NCBI GenBank assembly: GCA_012845835.1
Contig: JABAKD010000023.1
Location: 17,352,751 to 17,416,750, forward strand
Source: Undaria pinnatifida
Lineage: Eukaryota; Sar; Phaeophyceae; Laminariales; Alariaceae
Direction: 5' to 3'
DNA length: 64,000 nucleotides
This document shows, in pieces, positions 43,273-54,902 of the stretch (position 1 is the first letter of the stretch; each line of letters opens with the position of its first letter). The notes beneath the pieces are model-generated. The model had not been told where the DNA came from, did no database searches, and saw nothing but the letters and a program-made list of their open reading frames with translations. The translations under genes and the position numbers were made by a program.

Positions 43273-43671
43273 TCAGAGCCCCAAAGCGCAAAAAAAAGGT
43301 ACAAGACGATGGCCGATCTTGGGGCTTGTGCTGGCAACTCGCGGAGATGTGCTATGCAACATGCTGGCAGAGCGCCGAGCAAACAAGTCTGATGGGTGGG
43401 GCTCGGGCAGTTCCACTGCGGAGTGGTCTATGACCAGCTGGCGGTGAACTGATGCGACCAAAGGCCGGGACGAGGAGTGTGCTCCGAAGAGCAGTGTCGT
43501 CCGCACGTTCTCGGAAGGTGTCCTCCGTGTGGTGCGTGCCCAGCAACCAATAGGAGGGACCAAAATTCGAGACGAGGAGTGTGCTCCGCAGAGCATTGTC
43601 GTCCGCACGTACTTGGAAGGTGTCGTAAGTGTGGTACGTGCCCGGCGACCAACAGGAGGGGGGCCTGCCAT
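43273..43671 (-). CDS. E2 leader ORF with two 34-residue repeats
   Basis: 132-codon minus frame matching E1 15104-15622, including both repeats (RARTTLTTPSKYVRTTMLCG and CWARTTRRTPSENVRTTLLF). Function unknown. Kept because the frame is open in both copies. Confidence 0.3.
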   Translation of the reverse strand: MAGPPPVGRRARTTLTTPSKYVRTTMLCGAHSSSRILVPPIGCWARTTRRTPSENVRTTLLFGAHSSSRPLVASVHRQLVIDHSAVELPEPHPSDLFARRSASMLHSTSPRVASTSPKIGHRLVPFFCALGL

Positions 43672-43830
43672 CTTACTGCTGTTGTGGTCGCCGTTGTAAG
43701 AGGAAGGGCGCTCCCTCCATCAAGAAGCCACCCGAGAAGGAACAGGGGTTGTGGGCTCGATGGAAAGCAAAAGCAAAATCGCTACGAAAAAAAATCGGAA
43801 AGATTGAAGGTACGCTGGCACAATAGCATA

Positions 43831-43848
43831 TCAAGCTCGTCGACGCCA
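43831..43848 (-). promoter_or_regulatory. E2 putative primer-binding site
   Basis: TGGCGTCGACGAGCTTGA on the coding strand, two bases inside the 5' LTR, identical to E1. Confidence 0.55.
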
Positions 43849-43850
43849 CA

Positions 43851-44119
43851 TGTTAAATTAAAGGTGGGGGACACAGAGTGCCCCCTGCAGGTCTGCCAAT
43901 TGAGCAGTTCCTCGGAGAGTACTCACTTTCGTTCCTTCGTAGAGATACAGCTTTATTCGTTTCCACCAGAGCCCGGGATAGCTTCTGAGATCGGAGGCAC
44001 GTGCCTCCGATCTACTTCCTAACTTTCCCGAATATAAAACGCCAACCTTATCATACGAAACCCATCCAAATGATCTCAAATTCGGATACTTACAGGCCTT
44101 TCGAGGTCGTATCTTAACA
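43851..44119 (-). repeat. E2 5' LTR
   Basis: 269 bp from TGTTAAATTAAAGG to TTAACA, followed by the CTTA duplication at 44120-44123. Confidence 0.9.
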
Positions 44120-44123
44120 CTTA
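44120..44123. repeat. Target-site duplication of E2 (CTTA), right copy
   Basis: Matches 30773-30776. Confidence 0.85.
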
Positions 44124-44299
44124 CCAGAGGACCGGCGGCACAATACTCTAAAAGTAGTACAGGACGCAAGAATGGCAAGCTGATACTTCTGAGGAAGACA
44201 AGAAACCCGGGAGCTGAAGTTAGTGCAGATGACACCCTCTCCCAAATAAGAAACCCGCAGCCCCAGCCAGGACTCCTGTTTCTCGCTATCAAATAGGTA

Positions 44300-44304
44300 C
44301 CTGA
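44300..44304. repeat. Copia target-site duplication (CCTGA), left copy
   Basis: CCTGA precedes the 5' LTR and recurs at 50522-50526. Confidence 0.9.
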
Positions 44305-44710
44305 TGTTGGTGATAGCGGCAGTATGTATTTGCCGAGCTGCTGTAGATCATCTGATTGGATAGTTTGAATATTGAATTGTCAATTGTAGTCAGTTGATGC
44401 TGGATATTCTGGGAATACTCTTTGTGGTACTTCGGTAGGTTGTACACAAGTACGAGCTATACAATAGACCGTAGGTGTGTGTGCCGGTACATTGGTATGT
44501 GGTACATTGGACACTTATCCAGTAGGAAGGTTCAGGCATTGTTGCTGTAGGTCTGACTATCGGGTAGTTGCATAGCGTGATCCTGAGGGTGGGGTTGTGC
44601 GCGCCCACGAGCGCCCCCACCCTGCTCACTCCACCTTGCCTACCTGTCTCAGAAGGGCAATTGCTCAATAATACAACATCTTTTCCCCAGACGCCACGAG
44701 TTTACCAACA
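44305..44710 (+). repeat. Copia 5' LTR
   Basis: 406 bp from TGTTGGTGATAGCGG to TTTACCAACA. The short leader 44711-44801 follows; I see no clear primer-binding site matching an initiator-Met tRNA. Confidence 0.93.
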
Positions 44711-44801
44711 CGCTATAGCGTCAAAGGTGTCTACTGCTCCGTCGTCCCCTTGGACTACACTAGACTGCTGTACGAGAGAGGCCTGATCAACCTGTCTCAT
44801 C

Positions 44802-47800
44802 ATGGCTGAACCGGGGACACCTGCGGGTGGCCGAGTTCAGAGTAATCTGCAGGATGTTGGTGAGAGGATGGTTTCCCTAGAGACGCAGTTGTCCCAACTT
44901 ACGACTCTAGTCACGTCGCTTGTTGATCAACAGACGGATCAACAGACGGAGCAAGTGGAGTCCTCTGTGTCTGCTGTCGCGCCGGGAGGCGGCGGAACAG
45001 AGTATGCTGGTGGTACGCATTCTACCGATGATGCTACTGGCAGGACCGCGGGAGGTACGGGCGGCGATGCCCAAGGCGTTGGCGTGTCCAGCATGGGGGT
45101 TGGGAGTAGTAGCCTTGCTGGCTCAGGCTTGAACCCTAATGTATTTGCTGTTAATTGTTCCTCTGCTGGTGCTGCAAGCTTTGATTCGATTGGGATTGGA
45201 AGTGGGGCTGTAGGTAGCCAGTCTTTCGTTCCCGGGACTGTAGGTAGGGCTCTCGGAAGCCAGTCCTCTGTTCCTCCCGAACCTACTCCGTCGAGCAGGT
45301 GGTGGGAAAATGTCGCCAGTGGAAACAATCTGATTCCTGGGGCCGGCATTACTGATACAGGAGAGAAGTTGGGTGGGGGTCCTTTCAAAGTTCCCAAGGC
45401 TCCTGTTTTCGATGGGACAGACGTGTCTTACCCCTCATGGTCGCAGAATTTTCTGCCAAGTGCCCGGCACAACAATCTGTATGAGGCGTTTGTTTCCGAG
45501 ACTGAGATTCCGATTGCTGACATTGGTTTCGACTTGACCCCCTGGGTAGAGAAAGGATTCAGTGTGGGTGTGCTGCGTCAGGCTGAGATGGCATGATGGT
45601 TTCTGTTCGACTGCTTGAAGAAGGATAGTCTGGAAACTATGGTTCGCCACGCTGGTTCTTCCAGCAAGGGTTTTCGAGTGCTGAAAGATCATTTTCTGCC
45701 GTTGAGCCAGAGTCAGATTCGTGTGCAGGAGGAGAAACTCAAATCACTGCGCGTGCGTTTGAATGAGAATCCCTCGATCTTCTTTGCATCTGTGAGAGAG
45801 ACGCTTGGTGTGCTTCAAATGCTGGAAGTCAAGAAAGATGACGGAGAGGTGTGCAACCTGATGCTCGAGGGGCTGTCGCATGAATATAAGACTCTGCGTG
45901 AAACTCTGGTGGTGTTCTGCCCGAATGACCCGTCGTTCATAGAGACTAAAGTGCGTGAACGGTACCTCGACTTGCAGACTCAAGGTGGTCCGAAGAAACA
46001 CAGTGTTGCTCTGATGTCTAGGCTTGAGAAAAAGAGTGCGAAGAAGCAGAACTACAAGTCAAGGTCTAACTCCGAGTCTGATCCATCTAAGAAAACGGCG
46101 TTTCAAGGGAAGTGTTTCAAGTGTGGGGAGGTCGGTCACGTGAAGAAGGACTGCCTGGCTCGTGTGATCGCTCATCCCTCCCAGACCGGATCATTCAAGG
46201 ACGCCAAGGATGAAAACGGTGAGATATCTGAGTTGTTAGTGCTTCTGTCTCAAACTGACTCGGACCTGAGGGATACCTGGAATGATACAATGGTGTTTCT
46301 GTCCCAAAATCTCTCAAACGATTGGAGGGATGACACGTATCTTGCATCGTGGTATGACTCTGTACTGGTGAATTGGGTGAATTCTTATGGTGCTGATATT
46401 CCAACGCTGTATAGTGAAGTGGCGGACAGGATAAGGAACTATGTCGGTAGTGATCGTGTTATTCGTGATTCTATTCGTGAATATGCCACTCTCACCAAGA
46501 AAAGGTGTTTCGAAGATTGGTATGCAGACACAGGTACCGCTTTCCACATGACAGATTCTCTCTCGTGTATGAAGGATGTGAAGCCTTGCCACAAGAATGT
46601 AAAGGGAATTGGTGGCGTGACTTGTGAGGTAGCTCTTTCAGGAACTCTGGAATTGGTGTTCGTGTCTGCTGACAACGAGTTTTTGGTAGAATTGAAAAAT
46701 GTGCTGTACTGTCCCAAATTGGGGTACAACCTTCTTTCCACCAGCGCAGAATTTGTTGGCGAGTCATGGAATGGTCTTGGTGGTCCTCGTGGTGTGATGA
46801 CTGCTTTCCACGGACATGTGACTTTTGAGAATTTCGATGGCATGCTTGTTGCGACTGCGTATCGTGTGGGTGATGACTCTATTGGATCCGTGTTGGCTGC
46901 CCTCACTCCTTCAAACCCCAAGCACGAAACGAGTATGGATGTGAATGACTTTCATAACATTTATGCTCACTCACATGAAGGGTTGCTTCGTACTACTGCA
47001 ACGCGACTGGGTATCAAGTTGACTGGTAGCCTAGATGCTTGTACGGGATGTTCGATGTCGAAGGCAATTAAAAAAAGGATTGCTCGTGAAACTAAATGTA
47101 GATTAGATAAAAAGTTAGGGAGAGTTTATGTTGACCTGGGAGGGAAGAAGGCCGTTGTGTCCATAGGGGGAAAGTATTACCCCATGATTGTGAAGGATGA
47201 TTTCACAAGGCGTGCAAGGATCAATTCCCTGAGAAGTAAATCAGACGCTGCGAGTGCTTTCCGGAGTTTTCTTGCTAGTGTGCGTGCTGATGGAATCCCA
47301 TCAGTGGTTGAGAGTGTTAGATCTGACAATGGAGGTGAGTTTTTCGGTGGAGAATTTGCATCTGTGTGCAATGAGCTCTTGATTAAGCAAGAGTTCACCC
47401 CAGCTTACAGTCCTCAATACAACGGTGTTGCAGAGCGTGGCTTGGGATTGATAGAGGAGGCCGCAATGGCGGCTCGTGTTCAGGCGAAAGTTCTTTTCGG
47501 GCATGTAAAGTTACCTAAGACTGACAGACTCTGAGCTGAGGCAATGCACTGGGCTTGCGAGGCACTTAATCACACGGCTTGTTCTGCTAACCCCGATTCC
47601 AAGTCGCCGTATGAAATGTGGTATGGGGAAGCTCGTCCTGCTAAACCTTATCAATTTTTGAAACCGGCGTACTGCAAGTGGCAGCGACCGTCGAAGCTGT
47701 TTCCGAAGGGTGAGAGTTGCTTTTATGTCGGCCCTTCGAGAGACCACCCGCGTGATTGTCATAGAGTACTTACGAGGGTTGGGACTATTCAGGAAACGAG

Positions 47801-50044
47801 GGATGTAACGTGGGAGGCGTTGCCGTCACAACTCCCTCCACCGCAACCTCCATTGCCGATAGAGATCGCGGAAAAGGGAGGGGAGGAAAGTGACAACGAT
47901 GTAGAAGCCGAGGTATGGCCGCTTGTAGGGAGGGGAGTTGCCCACACACTGTTGCGAAATAACGCGGCAGTGGTCCCCTCTGGTGCAGCAACGAACGAGG
48001 TAGTGGTCCCCCCTGGTGAAGCAGTCGATGTGGTTGAAAGTGTTGACGCAGAGAGTGTACGTCGATTGCCGTTTGCCCCCTCTGTGCCATCTTCGCCCGT
48101 TCCCTCTGTGTCGTCTCCAGCACCTGAGTTCACCGATGGTGAGGGGCAGGGAGGGCAAGATGTGGGGGAACTAGAGTCGGTGGGTCCTGAAGAGCAGGAT
48201 ACAGAGTCTGCAGGGCCGGGAGGGCAGGAGGCAGAGGCAGAGGCATCTCCTCCAGTTGCTCGTCGTCCGCGGCATGTAGCTGAGCTAGCTAATTTCAACA
48301 ACCCTGCGCGTGAGAATGATGAAGTAAGAGAAGGTAGAACTCGCGCGCAAACCCGTGCAGTTAACCAGCAGAATGTATCTGGCCTTGTGGCCACTCTAGG
48401 GCCCGTCTGCGCAACAGAGATAATATATACGCTGTTGGCGGAGCAGAGAGCAGGTGACGCAGTGGGATTGCCGAAAGAACTAGTGCAGGACGTAGAGTCT
48501 GAGCCTGATAGCTATCAAGAAGCCCGGCAATCGAAGTACCCCACGATTTGGGATGGACCTATGTCTGCAGAAGTTGAAGGCTTGATAAGGGCAGGAACGT
48601 TCACGTTAGCGGCAAAGATCCCAATAGGCTATAACGTGATATATGCTAGATGGGTTTTCAAATGGAAAGCAGACGAAACAGGAAAGAAGTGAAGGCCAAG
48701 GCTAGGCTTGTCGCGAAGGGCTTCAGGCAGAAGTATGGTGTAGACTATCTTGAGACTTTCTCGCCTACTGCAAATCCTGCATCAATTCGATTGTTGGTAG
48801 CATTGGCGTGCAAGTATGATTTGGAATTACTCCACTGGGACATTAAGCAGGCGTTTGTTCAGTCGAAGTTGGATCACGAGCTGTTCATGAAGTTGCCTCC
48901 TGGCTGTGGTTCGATGTCAGGAAAGGTTGTCCGTCTGAACAAGATTTTGTACGGATTGAAGCAGGCATCTACATTTTACAAGAGGCTAGTATCGGATCTA
49001 AAGAGGATTGGTTTCGAGCAGTCTCTGTGTGACCCCTGTGTGCTGCGTTTCATGATGGGAGACGAGGTGATAGGGATGGTCGCGATTCACGTGAATGACA
49101 TTCTGTATGCAAGAACTAAGAGTCTTGCCAAGGTGGTTGTAGAACCTCTAGGCGATTCTATTCCTACGAAGAATTTGGGTGAGGTCAAGTTCTTTCTTGG
49201 TTGCGCATTTATTCGCGACCGCGAGGCTGGCACGATTGAGATTTCTCAGGAGAGTTACATCAGGAGTGTGCTTGAGAGATTCAAACTTTGTCGCACCAGC
49301 CCGATCCCTGCTTCCCCTGCTAACGATAACAGGTCCGTGATGGAGGATGAGGAGGCAGGAGATGTGCCGTTCCGAGAGCTGGTGGGGTGCCTGATGTGGG
49401 TCGCAAATGGGACGAGGCCCGACATCTCGAATGCTGTGCGGGCGGTGGCGAGGCACTCTCATGAGCCAAAGAAGAGAGACTGGAAGGCAGCTCAGAAGCT
49501 TCTGAACTATCTTCTGGAAACGGCACATCTAACTCTGAAGTACAAGAGAGACAGTACGGTTGATGACGTAGGCATGTTGGTGTACGTAGATGCAGACTTT
49601 GCCAGCAAGGCCACTGACCGTAGATCAGTTTCGGGAGCACTAGTTATTGTGGCTGCCTGTCTTGTAGCTTGGCTTTCTTGGACGCAGAAATGCGTTTCGC
49701 AGTCGACTTCTGAGGTAGAGCATCTTGCGATGGGCGATGGTGTGAAGGAGTCTCTGTTTGTGAACGGAATGCTTCAGTTCTTGAGGCCTAGTGTAGAGCC
49801 TCGTAAAATTGACGTCCTTGAGGACAACGAGGGAGCGATTGCGCTTGCAGAAAATCCGCTTAGCTCGAGCGGGAGTAAGCACATCGACGTGAGGCACCAC
49901 TTTCTTAGAAATCTGACCGAGGAGGGTGTGATCGAGATCACGCATGTTCCCAGCAAAAAACAACACGCGGACATCCTCACGAAGGCTCTGCCGAGAAGTA
50001 TTTTTGAAGTTCACCGTGACTTTGCATTGGGCTCTAGGAAGTAG
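44802..50044 (+). pseudogene. pol: Copia gag-pol polyprotein with two stops and a frameshift
   Basis: ATG at 44802. Gag runs to the knuckle CFKCGEVGHVKKDC (46113-46154). Protease: DWYADTGTAFHMT (Asp codon 46527-46529). Integrase: FHNIYAHSHEGLL and CTGCSMSK zinc site, then VYVDLGG, SDNGGEF and NGVAERG catalytic residues (about 47120-47460). RT: ARWVFKWKADE, KARLVAKGF, HWDIKQAFVQ, LYGLKQAS. RNase H: YVDADFASKATDRRS, STSEVEHLA, DNEGAIALAE, SKHIDVRHHFLR. Lesions: TGA at 45594-45596; TGA at 47532-47534 where copia integrases have Trp (L-W-A-E-A); a one-base loss near 48687 shifting the frame; and Asn (49094-49096) for the first Asp of the YVDD motif (HVNDIL). All the lesions leave downstream frames open, so inactivation is recent. 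Confidence 0.95.
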
Positions 50045-50101
50045 GAGTCTGAATTATTTTTGTTTGTCATACTGCATGTTGTGGGTCTGGTAGATACAAC
50101 A

Positions 50102-50115
50102 GCCCCTAGAGAGGG
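50102..50115 (+). promoter_or_regulatory. Copia polypurine tract (approximate)
   Basis: Purine-rich TAGAGAGGG immediately before the 3' LTR. Confidence 0.5.
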
Positions 50116-50521
50116 TGATGGTGATAGCGGCAGTGTGTATCGGCCGAGCTGCTGTAGATCATCTGATTGGATAGTTTGAATATTGAATTGTCAATTGTAG
50201 TAAGTTGATGCTGGATATTCTGGGAATACTCTTTGTGGTACTTCGGTAGATTGTACACAAGTACGAGCGATACAATGGACCGTAGGTGTGTGTGTCGGTA
50301 CATTGGTATGTGGTACATTGGACACTTATCCAGTAGGAAGGTTCAGGCATTGTTGCTGTAGGTCTGACTATCGGGTAGTTGCATAGCGTAATCCTGAGGG
50401 TGAGGTTGTGCGCGCCCACGAGCTCCCCCACCCTGCTCACTCCACCTTGCCTACCTGTCTCAGAAGGGCAATTGCTCAATAATACAACATCTTTTCCCCA
50501 GAAGCCACGAGTTTACCAACA
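50116..50521 (+). repeat. Copia 3' LTR
   Basis: 406 bp from TGATGGTGATAGCGG to TTTACCAACA, followed by CCTGA at 50522-50526. Confidence 0.93.
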
Positions 50522-51636
50522 CCTGATACTTGTACAAGTAGTACGTGTAGTGCAGATACATTATTCCAGGAACAACGCTTTTCATGCAGCAGTAGTAGTA
50601 AAACTGAAATATTAATAGGAAAAAAGGAAGAAACCGGAATAATTCTGGCCGAGACTGAATTTCTTATTTTAGAAATGGTGAGTTCTACACACTATCTTCA
50701 GCACAGCGCCTCTCAATTGTCTTCCTTTCCTGGTAAGGTACAAGTATCAGCCCTGCTTTCCTACCTTCCTGTTTGCTTTTTTTACATTTATGTTGTGCAC
50801 GACTACCAGTAGTAGTGCTGTATCACATAATATGTATAACGGCAAGCATCACCAACCAGTCGCAACGCGGCGATTTTTTCATGCGTTTGTGATACAAATG
50901 TTGTCGTTGCTATACAACGCGTTTCTTTTGCGTTGAACTCCTTGGTGTGAATCAAATGAATGAAGTAGGGCTTTCGGTGACAACATTCGACTTGGAAGCG
51001 ATGCGGGTGGTTCCGCCAAAATAGACGACACGAACGCCACAAAATAATAGGACCCATGCAACTCCAGTTCAACCAAATGAATGGCGATTCTTTTGAAAAA
51101 TCTTCCTTCTTCCAATATAGACACTTATGTGTGGTGTATGTATTGGCACTGCACCGTTCTTGCCACCCAGCGACATCCAGCACCACCATCATGCCCGGCG
51201 AAAGAAGAGAAATATCAGGGGGGTGGGGAATAGCTACGAGTAGGGACCAGGTAACCCCCCCCCCCTTCTTCTTTCCCTCTCCCCAGGTATGGAAAAGAAG
51301 GAAAACATGGGAGGGGAAAAACACAACAAAAAGGGCTCACAATTTTGTCGACAACGGTAGTAGTTTCGCTGTTGCCCCCCCCCCCCCCCCCCCTGAGATG
51401 AAACAGACAATCAAACCCAGGGCCACACAAAACCAAACGGCCGGCTCGCAAGCAAAGCAAAAACACTATAAACTCGTACGGTCTTCATTCTTTGTGAAGC
51501 AACAAAAGGCAAACTTGACACGACACTGCAGACGCTAACCTACCACACCAAGATGGGCCGGAGTGCACTTTTCACATTCACACCATAACCACCTACGCTT
51601 TCCGTCTGATCTAGTTTTTTCCCAGTTCTGCAGGCC

Positions 51637-52234
51637 TCAGGCCGGTGCTTTTCTGGCGGCACATTGCATTGGGGCCGCCCCTCCCTCCCACGCGGGGCAG
51701 GGTGAGCCTCCTGGTACGCGCCTTCTTGTCGACTGTGGCCGCGGTGAAAGAAAATATGAGGGCCCCGGAGTGGGGCCTTGGGCTTCTTGGGCGTCGGTTG
51801 GCGGAGCCAAACTACACAGCCTCATCCCCGCCGCCGCCAAAATCCAACACCTCTGCAGCTGACGCCGACACGCCTGCACCTGCCGCTGTGCCCCCCCCTT
51901 CACTGCCGCCACGAACGCCAACAATACCTGCCCCATACCAGCTCCGCGAAACAGCAGGGGAAACAGCGCTACCGACAACACCCGCAATCATCGCGCCCCC
52001 GTCAGCTTCCTGCAACCTAGCACGCAATGCAGCATGCCGTTGACTAATAGAGATCATCGTATTCTTAACGTTGGCGTGCCCTTTGATTTCATCATAGTGA
52101 TTCTGAAGTTGTTGGAAGGTCGACAAGATCAACCGGCCCCTCACCCCGAGCATCAGGTCCCCACAATCTCTGAGAAAGTCGCTTCTCACACCAGTGTCTG
52201 CCACGTCAAGATCAAAGACCCACCCAGGAAACAT
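51637..52234 (-). pseudogene. R2 ORF1 remnant
   Basis: The frame 52234-51812 starts MFPGWVFDLDVADTG and contains QQLQNHYDEIKGHANVKNT and ISQRHAALRARLQEADGG, then a Gly-rich linker. The C-terminal zinc-finger part is in another frame and decayed. It shares the central deletion with R1. Confidence 0.6.
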
Positions 52235-53270
52235 CGGGCTATCCGGTGACCAGCTGGCCGTGTCGCTTTAGATAACCTCAAACTCAAACTGTTCGTAGCA
52301 CGCTCCAATCTACTTCGGCAGTCCGCGGTTCTTCGCAGCCATCCCAATATTTCAGCGATAATTGAACTCCAGCAGGATCGAGTGGGCCAGCGCAGGAGAA
52401 GCGCAACAGTAGCCTGCGGAGGTAACGATGAAACCCCTTTAAAAAAGGACAGTTACAGCAGGCGGAGAACATATTGTGAACAGGTGTACGTCAGGTCCAT
52501 CATAACACGAATTACCTGGTTGACCACCAAGCCGAGGAGAAAGCTCAACATGTTACAAACACTGCAACAAACGAAACCGTGCGGTATACTTGACGGTAAA
52601 TAATATGAGCATCGGGTTATGCCGTGAGGCCAATGGTATGGGTGGAAATGGTTGCTCGACCTGCTAGTGATAGGAAAGTTACGCAAATCACACACACCAA
52701 GCCCCTGTACTGCTGCAACCTCTGACACAGCGACGAGTGGTGATCCCCGCTTTACTTTTCCCTTGGTTGCGTAGTACAGCAGCACGCCGTCAGGCTTGCT
52801 TAGACATCCAGCTTCGATATGCATGCCGAACAGCTTCACGACCTCCAGTGCTTTCGGGCGCAGGAGAATTTATCCCGATTTCGCATCGATCACGTCGCAG
52901 AACCGATCAATTACTGAATCAAAGCGAGTCAACAATCGTGTCCGCTCGGGCACCAACCGCCGACAATTCCGCGAGAAACACGTCCAGTTCATCTCTGTAT
53001 ACTGTACAACCTATTCCGATGCCATTTGTTGCGCGTGAAGAGCACTTTCTACCTGCAGTTGAGAGCGAGATCGGCAGGAGCGTAATGGTCACGACACATG
53101 ACCCCAGTACAGGCATTGGTTTCGACGACAGCTAAAGTCTCTCCATATCACTGATCCGAACAACGACACAAGTGACGTCAAAACCACTTGCCTCCTGAAT
53201 CGCATTGGCACGGCGCCAAAGCCGGCACGGATCCCATACATAGGGACACTTTCGTAAGGCATCAAAATAA

Positions 53271-53285
53271 TCGCGCGAAGCGCGA
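53271..53285. other. Perfect GC hairpin with GAA loop near R end
   Basis: TCGCGC-GAA-GCGCGA followed by an A-run. Also in R1 near 30550-30565 and in the right inverted arm near 62225. Confidence 0.6.
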
Positions 53286-53395
53286 AAAAAAAAATGGAGG
53301 CGTTTTGGAACATGGTAAAACATCATAAAAAAAATCGCGCATGCCTCCCTCTCATTAGAATGGGGCTCACGCAAGGTTGTTGCGGAGAAGTAAGA

Positions 53396-53420
53396 ACTTC
53401 GGTAATTTTTATACCGAAGT
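53396..53420. other. 9-bp-stem hairpin near R2 3' end
   Basis: ACTTCGGTA, seven-base loop, TACCGAAGT. Part of the TAAGAA-associated motif; degenerate in R1. Confidence 0.55.
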
Positions 53421-54902
53421 TAGTGTTGGGTTGCCCACATCATTTTGCAATTCTCATGAAGATACAAAATTCAGCCTAAAACCAAAACCTCGGTTTCTTA
53501 ACAGAGGGCCGGCGGCACAATAATACTCGTAAAGTAGTACAGGACGTACGAATGGCAGGCTGATACTTCCAGAAAGGCAAGAAATCCGGAAGCTGAAGTT
53601 AGTGCAGATAACACCCTCGCCAAAATAAGAAACCCGCAGGATTCCTGTTTCTCGCTGTCAATAGGTACCCGATAGGTGTAGTGCAGATAGATTATTCTAG
53701 GTACAACGCTGTTTATACAGTAGAAGTAATGAAACAGGAAAAAGAGGAAGAAACCGGAATAATTCTGGCCGAGGCTGAAGTTCTTATTTGAGAAAGGGTG
53801 AGTTCTACACACTATCCTCAGCACAGGGCCTTCCGATTTTCTTATTTAGTATCAGGCTTGTGCTTACCAGATATCTGTTTTTTTTTAAATGTCATGACTA
53901 CTATTAATACTACTGCTGTTGTATCGCATAAAAGAAATGTAAAACAACGGCAAGCAGTGTACCAACCGGCCGCAAAGCACAGCAGCAGTGTTTTTTTCAT
54001 ACGCTTGTGATACATGTATTGTTGTATATTATCTTGCCGTTGCTAATACTCGAATACAGCGCGTTTTTTTGGGTTGAACTCCTCGGTGGCGTATTGTATA
54101 TCGAATGAAGTGGGCGTGCCGGTGACAATATTTGAAGACTGGGAAGTGATGCATGAGGCTCCGCCAAAAATAGACGACACGAACACCCAAAAAAATAGGA
54201 CCCGTGTAACAGCAGTTTACTCCAGTTCAACCAGATGATGCTTTTGATAATTCTTCCTTCTTTCATTAGACCACTAGACTACGGATTATACTGCAGACTC
54301 TTGCGTGGTGAGTTCTTGACTCTGAACGGTTCTTGCCCCCCGGCGACGTCCAGCATACGTACCGTGCCGATTCTTCACCCTGGCTAGAAGATATCAGCTC
54401 TCTCTGTGTTCATAAACTACTAAGTACTACGAGACAGGAAATCGATACCGCAAATAATAGAATAGCCTACGCAACGCGAAACGCACAGAAAAACTAAACG
54501 ATACACAAATCAGAAAACTCGGAGGAAACAAGAAAGCAACGTCAAGAAAGCAGAAAATAAAATAAAAACGGAGAAGAAAGAGAAAGAAAGGGCGGGGGGA
54601 GGGGTAGCTACGATTAGGGTGCCAGATAACCCTCCCCCCTTCTCCCCTCCCTCCTCGGGACAGAAAAAAGGAAGCAGGGGAAAGGAAAAACAAATCAAAA
54701 CCGGGTCGTGCCTTATTTCGTCGACAACGGTGGTAGTATCTAGCGTAGTATCTAGCTAGTAGTATCGCTGTGAGCTTCCCCCCCCAAGTGCCACACAAAA
54801 CGAACCGACCGGCTCGCGAACAAAGAAAAACAAAAATGGAACTCGAACGGTCTACCCTCTGTGAACTGATAAAACGCAAAGCTCGACGCGAGACTGCAGA
54901 CG

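Larger units (their letters stand above)
30777..44119 (-). mobile_element. E2: 13.3-kb second copy of the RT-less NADAR-bearing LTR element
   Basis: Same structure and strand as E1: 3' LTR at 30777-31004, 5' LTR at 43851-44119, TGTTA/TAACA ends and CTTA duplication. It is about 0.9 kb longer than E1, mainly from extra 84-bp leader repeats and an extra ~500-bp leader segment. It is better preserved in integrase and NADAR. Insertion is exactly at the R1/R2 junction; the uninterrupted junction is visible at 53481-53515. No RT or RNase H found. Confidence 0.92.
44305..50521 (+). mobile_element. Ty1/copia element, complete but inactivated
   Basis: 6,217 bp with two 406-bp LTRs (about 13 differences by hand count, roughly 3%) and a CCTGA duplication. 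The gene order gag-PR-IN-RT-RH is the Ty1/copia order. Inserted in R2. The coding frame has two in-frame stops and one frameshift. Confidence 0.95.
44124..53497. repeat. R2: internally deleted R copy, split by a copia element
   Basis: 44124-44304 and 50527-53497 together match R1, but the part equal to R1 about 27225-30500 is missing (junction near 53205). About 3.15 kb without the copia insertion. It ends AAACCTCGGTTTCTTA and runs straight into R3. Confidence 0.8.

Noticed and set aside
54427-54879. 150-codon frame present in both inverted arms (also 60633-61085)
   Set aside because: Its duplication is explained by the recent inverted repeat, composition is Phe/Leu/Ser-rich over T-runs, and no homologous frame is seen in R1 or R2.
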